Source of the DNA: Chthonomonadales bacterium
Lineage (GTDB): Bacteria; Armatimonadota; Chthonomonadetes; Chthonomonadales; CAJBBX01
Assembly: GCA_020849275.1 (NCBI GenBank)
Contig: JADLGO010000049.1
Location: forward strand, 45,386-109,385
Reading direction: 5' to 3'
DNA: 64,000 bases
The notes below the pieces were generated by a model that ran no database searches, was not told where the DNA came from, and worked only from the letters and a program-made list of their open reading frames with translations. Both the position numbers and the translations under genes were made by a program. The first letter of the stretch is position 1. Every line of letters starts with the position of its first letter. Positions 58,598-64,000 of this stretch are shown in pieces.

Positions 58598-59929
58598 CTA
58601 TGGGCCACCGGGGCGAACGGCGGCGCGAGCGCGCATCGCCTCCCACCGCTTGCCCAGGCTGATCCCCTGGGCGCGCAGAGGGTCCTCGGTGCGGCCGGCC
58701 TTCGCCAGACCGGCAGCGATCCACGCCTCCAGGCGGGCCTCCATGTCGGCGGCAAGCGCCGGCTCTGCCTCCACCAGGCTGCGCGTCTCGCCCGGGTCGG
58801 CCTGCAGGTCGTAGAGCTCCCGCATCGGCGTGCCGTAGGCGTCGGGCTCGCGGGCGACGATCAGCTTGTGCCGCCGTGTGCGCAGCGCCCACTTGGCCTG
58901 CCAGGTGCTCTCGCAGCAGATCACCCGGTCGTAGAGGGCCTCCGCCTCGCCAGTGGCCAGGGGCGCCAGGTCGCCGCCCTCCATGGCCTCCGGCGGCTCG
59001 GCGCCGGCCATCCGCAGCAGCGTGGGCGCGATGTCGAGGTGCTGCACGAAGCCGGGCACGCGCCGCCCCGCCGGCCAGCGGGCAGGCCAGCGCGCGACCA
59101 TCGGAACCCGGATGTTCTCCTCGTAGAGCCCGTGGTGGTCGAAGTAGATGCCGTTGCGCAGCATTACCTCGCCGTGATCGGAGAGCAGCAGCACCAGCGT
59201 GTCGCTGGCCGCGCCCGTCTCATCAAGTTCCGCGAGGAGGCGACCGATTCCCTCGTCGGCGTGGCGGATCTCGCCGTCGTAGAGCGACACGATGTACCCG
59301 GGATCGGTCACGGGGCCGAGCTTGCGGAACCAGGTGTCGCCCCACATCTCCCAGAAGGGCGTGGCGCGCAGTCCCTCCAGGCCGTGAACGGCCGGGTCGG
59401 CGGGATCGCGGCCGTCCCAGAAGAGCCGGTAGCGCTCCGGCGGAAGGTAGGGAGTATGCGGCTCCCAGTAGTGCACAAAGAGGAAGAAGCGCTCGTGGGC
59501 GTGCGCCCGGAGCCAGGGTATTGCGCGCGCGTTGACCTCCTCGCTGGAGACGAGCAGGCGCATGCGGTGGCGGTGCGACGGGTTAACGTAGAACTCGAAA
59601 CCGCGCGCCAGCCAGGGCTTGATGTCGTAGAGGTTGTCGACGGCGCAAGTGGTGTAGCCCGCCCGCTGCAGCAACTCCGCCAGCACGGGGATGCGCCGGT
59701 CCAGGTCAACGCTGCCGCCGTGCGCCACCACGTTGTGCGAGAGCGGGTGCATTCCGGTGTAGATCGTGGTATGCGCGGGAGTCGTGGGGATGCCGGGGGC
59801 GTAGCAGCGCTCGAAAAGAACGCCCTCGGCGGCCAGGCGGTCGATGGCCGGGCTCGTCGGCTTCGGATAGCCGTAGCAGCCCAGATGGTCGGCGCGCAGC
59901 GTGTCGACCAGGATGAGGACGATGTTCAT
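58598..59929 (-). CDS. sulfatase-fold hydrolase/transferase with Thr at the nucleophile position
   Basis: 443 residues from the ATG at 59929. It shows the alkaline phosphatase/sulfatase fold: NIVLILVDTLRADHLGCYGY (metal-binding Asp9), SPAIDRLAAEGVLFERCYAP, VLLLSDHGEVM and DIAPTLLRMAG. The sulfatase formylglycine motif (C/S-x-P-x-R) is replaced by T-T-P-A-H (residues 49-53), so this is not a standard formylglycine arylsulfatase. A Thr nucleophile occurs in phosphoglycerol transferases of the LtaS/MdoB group, and related sequences with T-x-P-S-H are common in bacteria. No signal peptide or membrane helix is seen, so it is cytoplasmic if the start is right. It lies downstream of the LolA-like and thyA genes on the same strand, 19 bases after the former. 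Confidence 0.8.
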   Translation of the reverse strand: MNIVLILVDTLRADHLGCYGYPKPTSPAIDRLAAEGVLFERCYAPGIPTTPAHTTIYTGMHPLSHNVVAHGGSVDLDRRIPVLAELLQRAGYTTCAVDNLYDIKPWLARGFEFYVNPSHRHRMRLLVSSEEVNARAIPWLRAHAHERFFLFVHYWEPHTPYLPPERYRLFWDGRDPADPAVHGLEGLRATPFWEMWGDTWFRKLGPVTDPGYIVSLYDGEIRHADEGIGRLLAELDETGAASDTLVLLLSDHGEVMLRNGIYFDHHGLYEENIRVPMVARWPARWPAGRRVPGFVQHLDIAPTLLRMAGAEPPEAMEGGDLAPLATGEAEALYDRVICCESTWQAKWALRTRRHKLIVAREPDAYGTPMRELYDLQADPGETRSLVEAEPALAADMEARLEAWIAAGLAKAGRTEDPLRAQGISLGKRWEAMRARAAVRPGGP

Positions 59930-59948
59930 GCGGCTCGACGCGGCGTCC

Positions 59949-60716
59949 CTATCCCGGCTCGGCCGCGAAGAGGGCGGCCGTCCCCGGCGGCGACGGGATC
60001 TCCCGGGCGTCCTTCGGCGGGCGGTAGGCGAACGCCTTGTCCGGAATCTCGCCGCCGAACACCTCCCTGGTCATCGCGATGGTGGAGACGACGCGCATGG
60101 TCCCGACGGCGGACTCCTCCACGATTCGGCGGATGCGAAAGGTGGCCGCGTCGATCTCCATGCGAGTTTTGCCGCCGTCGCCAAGCTGCGCCTCGATCAC
60201 GTGCAGGCCCTTGCCGGCCTCGCCGGCCGGCGTTGCGTCGCGCACTTCGCCCTTCGTCACCATCTGGGGGAAGAACATGAGGGGCGTTGCGCGGGCGCCC
60301 CTGGGCAGAACCGTCCGAAAGAACGCCTTGTCCTGTCCGTTGAAGAACCACGCCGTCTTGCCATCGAGAACGATTGCCATCTCGGGGATGGCCTCGGCCG
60401 GCGGCGCGGCCGTGCCGGACGCCACGCGGAGCACGCGAAAGAGCAGCCGGGCCGGCGTCTTGGCGCGAATCTCCACCTTCATCCTCTGCTCGACCGCCCC
60501 GCGCTGCAGCGTGTAGGTCCAGTCACCCTCGTAGGATGCCGCCCTGGCGTAGGTGTCCATCGCCTTGCGCAGCACGTCCCGCGGCGTCAGCCCCGCCGGG
60601 CCGGTGGCTTGCCCGGCGGGCGGGGCGGTCTCCTGGCCCCGGGCCGGCTGCCACGCCGTGGCAAGAATGGCCACGGCGGCCAGCGCCCGGCCCGCTCGCA
60701 TCCAGTGCTCGTTCAT
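59949..60716 (-). CDS. secreted LolA/DUF2092-like lipoprotein-carrier-type protein
   Basis: 255 residues from the ATG at 60716, coupled to the upstream thyA gene by an ATGA overlap. A signal peptide (LAAVAILATAWQPARG) is followed by a Pro-rich linker. A single beta-barrel-like domain then begins near VLRKAMDTYARAASYEGDWT: KVEIRAKTPARLLFRVLRV, AIVLDGKTAWFFNGQDKAF and RMEIDAATFRIRRIVEESAV. This is the LolA/DUF2092 pattern (half-barrel with a central hydrophobic cavity). It could carry lipid-linked molecules in the periplasm. The ending IPDKAFAYRPPKDAREI matches the usual C-terminal FxxPxG-type turn. Why it is coupled to a thymidylate synthase gene is unclear. Confidence 0.7.
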   Translation of the reverse strand: MNEHWMRAGRALAAVAILATAWQPARGQETAPPAGQATGPAGLTPRDVLRKAMDTYARAASYEGDWTYTLQRGAVEQRMKVEIRAKTPARLLFRVLRVASGTAAPPAEAIPEMAIVLDGKTAWFFNGQDKAFFRTVLPRGARATPLMFFPQMVTKGEVRDATPAGEAGKGLHVIEAQLGDGGKTRMEIDAATFRIRRIVEESAVGTMRVVSTIAMTREVFGGEIPDKAFAYRPPKDAREIPSPPGTAALFAAEPG

Positions 60717-61549
60717 AGTCCCTTGCGCCCACTCTCCCGCTCGGCCGCCAGCGAGCGCGCGATGGCGGCACGGGCGTCGTCGATCAGCTCGCGCACATCC
60801 TCTGTACGATACGTGCGCTTCTCGAGCGATCGCGCCTGCACCAACTCCAGAAACGCGCGCATCTCCTCGAAATAGGAGCCGTAGATGTGGAAGGAGTCGG
60901 CCATGTGGGTGTACTGGCCCGGCTCGACGACGCGTCCCAGCCGCTCCGAGAGGCGCTCCGCCACCACGCGCTGAAGGTCGGTGAAAGCGTACATGTTCAT
61001 GAAGGCCGCCTTGAACGCGTCGTTGCTGCGCATATGCGCGTTCATCACCAGCCGGTCGCCGAACACACGGAACCAGAGCCGCTGAAGGCAGGGCGGGTCC
61101 TGCACGGAGGCGTCTTCCCAGGGCTTCCACAGGATCGCCTGGGCGCGGCGCGTGTGCGGCGCCTCCGCGAGCGCGTCCACCACGCGCGCAAGTTGGTCCA
61201 CCTCCGGCCCACCCGGCAGGGCATAGCGCACCAGACGGTCGTGGTAGGTGTACTCCCATTTGCCGGCGGCCGGGTCGACCCAGTGGTCGTGGATGCCATC
61301 GACCATCTCCTGCCGATAGGCCTCGAGTTGGTCGATGCCGCCAGGCAGCCCCCGATGGATGCGCGGCTCGGAGAAGGGCTCGCGCACCACGATGACGGCG
61401 ATCGCGTCGCGGCTCGGCGGGTCGCCGGCGGCGTCGTACTGCGTGGGTATGGCGGCGCCGGAGCGCCAGGTCAGCAGGAGCGCCTGCTCCCAGGCCTCGG
61501 GGAGCGTGCGTGCCTGCACGGTGATGACGGGAAGTGTGGGTTGGTCCAC
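60713..61549 (-). CDS. thyA: thymidylate synthase, archaeal-type ThyA family
   Basis: 278 residues. The family core is recognisable: DPPCLQRLWFRVFGDRL with the catalytic Cys at residue 154, the following HMRSNDAFKAAFMNMYAF (Arg174-Ser-Asn-Asp, substrate and folate contacts) and GQYTHMADSFHIYGSYFEE. WKPWEDASVQDPPC corresponds to the conserved region just before the nucleophile. The spacing fits the shorter archaeal-type ThyA rather than the E. coli enzyme, which has PCHALYQF here. It methylates dUMP to dTMP using methylene-tetrahydrofolate. Nothing in the window suggests ThyX. The stop overlaps the start of the LolA-like gene (ATGA). A weak ribosome binding site precedes the ATG. A dCMP hydroxymethylase activity is less likely. 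Confidence 0.8.
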   Translation of the reverse strand: MDQPTLPVITVQARTLPEAWEQALLLTWRSGAAIPTQYDAAGDPPSRDAIAVIVVREPFSEPRIHRGLPGGIDQLEAYRQEMVDGIHDHWVDPAAGKWEYTYHDRLVRYALPGGPEVDQLARVVDALAEAPHTRRAQAILWKPWEDASVQDPPCLQRLWFRVFGDRLVMNAHMRSNDAFKAAFMNMYAFTDLQRVVAERLSERLGRVVEPGQYTHMADSFHIYGSYFEEMRAFLELVQARSLEKRTYRTEDVRELIDDARAAIARSLAAERESGRKGL

Positions 61550-61592
61550 GGGTGTCTCGGGTAGCTCCCGGCCTTCGGAGCCGGCGCGGCCA

Positions 61593-63782
61593 TCAGGCGC
61601 CGGGCACGACGACCCTGTTGAAGTCGGCGAGCGTCTTGAAGAGCGTGTCGACGAAGGAGAGGAGCGCGAGGCGGTTACGGCGCAGCAGGGCGTCGTCCAC
61701 CATCACGAGCACGTCGTCGAAGAAGCGGTTGACCGGGTCCCGCAGGGCGCCAAGCGTCCGGTAGAGGTCGGCGTAGGCGTAGCCGGCGGCGCAGCGCGCC
61801 ACGTCGGCGAGGAGCGCGCAGGCGGCGACGTAGAGCGCGGTCTCGGCGGGCTCGGCCAGCAAGCCGCGGCTCACGCGGCGGCCCTCGGACTCCAGGATGC
61901 TGACGGCGCGCTCCACCGACCGCGCGGATCCGCCGTGAATGGCCTCCTTGCCCGGCACGGGCGCCGCGGCGGCGGCCTCGTCGGCGGAGCGCAGTATGCT
62001 GGCCACGCGCGCGGCCGCCTTCACGGTGGCCACGAAGTCCGGCGCCTGCGCCACCTCCTGGAGGAAGCGCGCCCGGCGCGCCGCGCCGTAGACCACGGTG
62101 CCGTAGAGGAAACCGCCGGAGAGCGCGGCCTCCACCAGGTCGTAACGCACGCCGGCCTCGTCGAGGTAGGCGCCGAGCCGCTGGGCGAAGAGGGCCGCCA
62201 GGTCATTGCAGAGCGGGTCAAGCTCGAAGGCGGCGCCGTTCACCTGGCGATAGGCGCTGGCGGCCTGCGCCTGGATCTCCGCCAGGCCCGGCATGGCGGG
62301 CTCCTCGGCCAGAATCTGCACGACCCCTTGCGCGGCGCGGCGCAGGCCGTAGGGGTCACTCGAGCCGGAGGGCAGGATTCCGAGGCCCACGTAGCCCACG
62401 AGCGTGTCCAGACGGTCGGCGACGGCGAGGATGCGGCCGATGGGCGTTGCCGGGAGCGTGTCGCCCGCCGAGCGGGGCAGGTAGTGCTCCGCGATGGCAT
62501 CGGCGACGGCCGGCTCCTCGCCGGCCAGGAGGGCGTACTCGCGACCCATGATCCCCTGGAGCGAGGGAAGCTCGACCACCATCTGGCTGGTGAGGTCTGC
62601 CTTGGCCAGCGAGGCGGCGCGCACGGCCCGCGCCCGCTCCGCCGCCTCCATGCCGAGCGAGTCCGCGAGCGCGCCGGCCAGCAGTTCCAGGCGGCGGCGC
62701 TTCTCGGCCAGGGTGCCGAGCTTCTCCTGGAAGATCAGGCGGCCCAACCCCTCCGCCATGCTCTCCAGTGACCGGTCGCGATCGTGCGCGTAGAAGTAGC
62801 GCGCATCGGCGAAGCGCGCCGTCAGCACCCTCTCGTTTCCGGCGCGCACGATGTCCAGGCCCCGGTCGCCGCCGTTGCGCACCGAGATGAAGAGCGGCAT
62901 GAGGCGGCCCCCGGCATCCTGCACCGGAAAGAAGCGCTGGTGCTTCTTCATGGCCGTCACGAGCACGGGACGCGGAAGCTCCAGGTACGCCGGGTCGAAG
63001 CGGCCCATGAGCGCCGTCGGCCACTCCACCAGGTAGGTGTTCTCGTCCAGCAGGCCCTCGTCCCACGGCACGCTGCCGCCTGCGGAGCGCGCGAGCGCGT
63101 CGGCCTGCTCGCGGATGGCGCCGCGACGCTTGTCGGCGTCGCAGAGCACCCGCGCGGCGAGGAGGCGCGGGAGCAGGTCGCCGGCCGAGGGCACATCAAA
63201 CGGCGCCGGGGCAAGGTAGCGGTGGCCGCGCGACTGGCGGCCCGAGCGCACGCCGGCGATCTGGAGCGGCACGACCTCCTCGCCGAGGAGAGCCAGAATC
63301 CAGCGGATGGGGCGCACGAAGCGCGGCGAGTCCTGTCCCCAGCGCATCATCTTCGGGAAGGCGAGGCCGCGGGCAGCCTCCGCCAGCAGCGGCCCGAGCA
63401 CCTCGGCGGCGGGGCGGCCGCGGTCCACCAAGCGCGCCGCCACGTACTCGCCCTGCGGCGTCTCGACGAGCGACAGGGCCTCGACCGGCACGCCCTGCTT
63501 GCGCGCGAACCCCTGCGCCGCGCCGGTAGGCCGGCCCATCGGGTCGAACGCCACGGCGCGCGAGGGACCGCGCACCTCGCGCTCGAGGTCCGGCTGCTGC
63601 CTCGGGACCGCGCCGGCCGTCACGATGAGGCGCCGGGGCGTGGCGCGGGCCGAGACGCGCTCGGCGCCCAGACGGGCGCCGCCCAGAGCGGCCTCCACGG
63701 CGGAGCGAAGCTGCTCCGCGGCCGCCGCGACCGCCCCGGCGGGCATCTCCTCGGTCCCGATTTCCAGCGCCAGATCGGGCAT
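61593..63782 (-). CDS. glyS: glycyl-tRNA synthetase beta subunit
   Basis: 729 residues from the ATG at 63782, seven bases after GAGGGAGGG. The N-terminus is the standard LALEIGTEEMPAGA. The beta subunit continues with TPRRLIVTAGAVPRQQPDLE, the HD-like core (LVTAMKKHQRFFPV, FADARYFYAHDRDRSLESM) and the C-terminal anticodon-binding DALR helix bundle (ADEAAAAAPVP; LRDPVNRFFDDVLVMVDD). With the alpha subunit (GlyQ) it forms the alpha2beta2 enzyme that charges tRNA-Gly. The glyQ gene, usually just upstream, is not within the 218 bases to the window edge; instead a promoter and two direct repeats lie there. Typical length is about 690-720, so it is complete. Confidence 0.95.
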   Translation of the reverse strand: MPDLALEIGTEEMPAGAVAAAAEQLRSAVEAALGGARLGAERVSARATPRRLIVTAGAVPRQQPDLEREVRGPSRAVAFDPMGRPTGAAQGFARKQGVPVEALSLVETPQGEYVAARLVDRGRPAAEVLGPLLAEAARGLAFPKMMRWGQDSPRFVRPIRWILALLGEEVVPLQIAGVRSGRQSRGHRYLAPAPFDVPSAGDLLPRLLAARVLCDADKRRGAIREQADALARSAGGSVPWDEGLLDENTYLVEWPTALMGRFDPAYLELPRPVLVTAMKKHQRFFPVQDAGGRLMPLFISVRNGGDRGLDIVRAGNERVLTARFADARYFYAHDRDRSLESMAEGLGRLIFQEKLGTLAEKRRRLELLAGALADSLGMEAAERARAVRAASLAKADLTSQMVVELPSLQGIMGREYALLAGEEPAVADAIAEHYLPRSAGDTLPATPIGRILAVADRLDTLVGYVGLGILPSGSSDPYGLRRAAQGVVQILAEEPAMPGLAEIQAQAASAYRQVNGAAFELDPLCNDLAALFAQRLGAYLDEAGVRYDLVEAALSGGFLYGTVVYGAARRARFLQEVAQAPDFVATVKAAARVASILRSADEAAAAAPVPGKEAIHGGSARSVERAVSILESEGRRVSRGLLAEPAETALYVAACALLADVARCAAGYAYADLYRTLGALRDPVNRFFDDVLVMVDDALLRRNRLALLSFVDTLFKTLADFNRVVVPGA

Positions 63783-63808
63783 GCGCCCCTCCCTCGAGCA
63801 ACGGGAAA

Positions 63809-63830
63809 GCCGGCCGCGCGCGCGGCCGGC
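63809..63830. repeat. 22-base perfect palindrome in the glyS leader
   Basis: GCCGGCCGCGCGCGCGGCCGGC reads the same on both strands and starts 27 bases before the glyS ATG (minus strand). It lies between the promoter and the ribosome binding site, so it would form a strong hairpin in the leader RNA, or it may be a protein binding site. Confidence 0.55.
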
Positions 63831-63839
63831 TGCACGTAG

Positions 63840-63870
63840 ATGATAGCCGCGCCCGGCGCGGATTGTCAAC
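63840..63870 (-). promoter_or_regulatory. promoter of glyS
   Basis: On the minus strand TTGACA (complement of 63865-63870, perfect -35) and TATCAT (complement of 63840-63845) are separated by 19 bases. The spacer is two bases longer than ideal. The transcript would start near 63833 and include the palindrome. Confidence 0.55.
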
Positions 63871-63876
63871 CGAGCG

Positions 63877-63939
63877 CGTTGCCTCACCAAATACCTGACC
63901 GAAGCGGTTTCGTTGCCTCACGTAAGAACCTAACCGAAG
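63877..63939. repeat. two-copy direct repeat, 28-29 bases, upstream of the glyS promoter
   Basis: Copy 1 (63877-63904) and copy 2 (63911-63939) share CGTTGCCTCAC, a variable middle of 4-5 bases, then ACCT(G/A)ACCGAAG. The period is 34 bases, close to three helical turns. The copies end seven bases before the -35 element and extend away from it. Confidence 0.7.
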
Positions 63940-63972
63940 GCCGGCCGAGCTGAAGGGCCTTCGGGAGGGGTC

Positions 63973-64000
63973 ATGAGGCGACAGATGAGCAAGCGTGCAC
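63973..64000 (+). CDS. start of an unidentified gene at the right edge
   Basis: An ATG at 63973 preceded by GGGAGGGG (63963-63970) opens a plus-strand frame that continues past the window edge (MRRQMSKRA...). A second in-frame ATG at 63985 has better spacing from the ribosome binding site. Only about nine codons are visible, so no function can be assigned. A basic start directly next to repeated DNA could belong to a transposase, but that is a guess. Confidence 0.35.

Noticed and set aside
56594..60280. Plus-strand open frame of more than 1200 codons
   Set aside because: It is the complement of the DUF4139, sulfatase-fold and LolA-like genes and shows only low-complexity translation.
63877..63939. 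CRISPR array
   Set aside because: Only two copies with a six-base gap and internal variation; no further copies and no cas genes.

Overview
The window is GC-rich chromosomal DNA with tightly packed genes, many of which overlap their neighbour by 4 or 17 bases (GTGA, ATGA and TTGA junctions) and carry clear GGAGG-type ribosome binding sites. The best taxonomic clue is the pseudopilin at 23164-23937, whose N-terminus (FTLVELL, then [14 protein letters not shown]) is the form typical of Armatimonadota. The many secreted carbohydrate-active proteins, the NPCBM and DUF4038-type families, and a high load of secreted proteins of unknown function fit such a saccharolytic, non-pathogenic bacterium. 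The phylum assignment is an inference from protein style; there is no rRNA in the window.

Layout. 1-7.5 kb: the edge of an NPCBM-domain protein, a decayed short-chain dehydrogenase, a secreted 5'-nucleotidase-like phosphatase, a two-domain pectate-lyase-fold protein with a discoidin tail, a secreted protein of unknown family, and an Eis-like acetyltransferase. 7.5-16.5 kb: one promoter (7567-7595) followed by nine translationally coupled genes for nucleotide-sugar synthesis (WbpB/WbpD/WbpE-like steps, an epimerase, a second aminotransferase, a NeuD-like acyltransferase), a GtrB-like glycosyltransferase, and two polytopic membrane proteins; this is a surface glycan operon. 16.4-18.9 kb: xseA-xseB and a membrane-anchored LTPEQ-type protein. 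19.0-23.0 kb: an iron module, namely bacterioferritin, a FeoB split into a GTPase gene and a membrane gene, feoA, and a Fur-family repressor, with a shared palindrome TGCGAC-N3-GTCGCA in front of feoB (twice) and fur (once).

23.0-36 kb: a pseudopilin gene preceded by three consecutive hairpins, a small membrane protein, a DUF3386-like secreted protein, purU, an unusual galactokinase-family GHMP kinase, a group of small membrane/stress-type proteins (YtxH-like, SRPBCC) beside an ANTAR response regulator, a secreted zinc metallopeptidase, two coupled GH1-like barrels, a CBS-pair protein and a class II aldolase. 36.3-39.9 kb: three secreted FlgT/LPP20/CsgG-like proteins in an operon, two of which share a C-terminal domain. 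40.2-49.6 kb: a five-gene glycan-degradation operon (DUF4038 hydrolase, six-hairpin hydrolase, GHL10 lipoprotein, GH78-like protein, cysteine-hydrolase-like protein).

49.6-64 kb: a multi-PAS HisKA_2 histidine kinase, a possible decayed small secreted protein, a YdeP-type molybdopterin oxidoreductase under a near-consensus promoter, a TPR protein with a Nif11-leader-like tail, folP, a DUF4139 protein, a sulfatase-fold enzyme with Thr at the nucleophile position, a LolA-like secreted protein coupled to an archaeal-type thymidylate synthase, and glyS under its own promoter. The right edge carries two 28-29 bp direct repeats and the first codons of a plus-strand gene. I saw no tRNA, rRNA, CRISPR array, phage region or complete insertion sequence.
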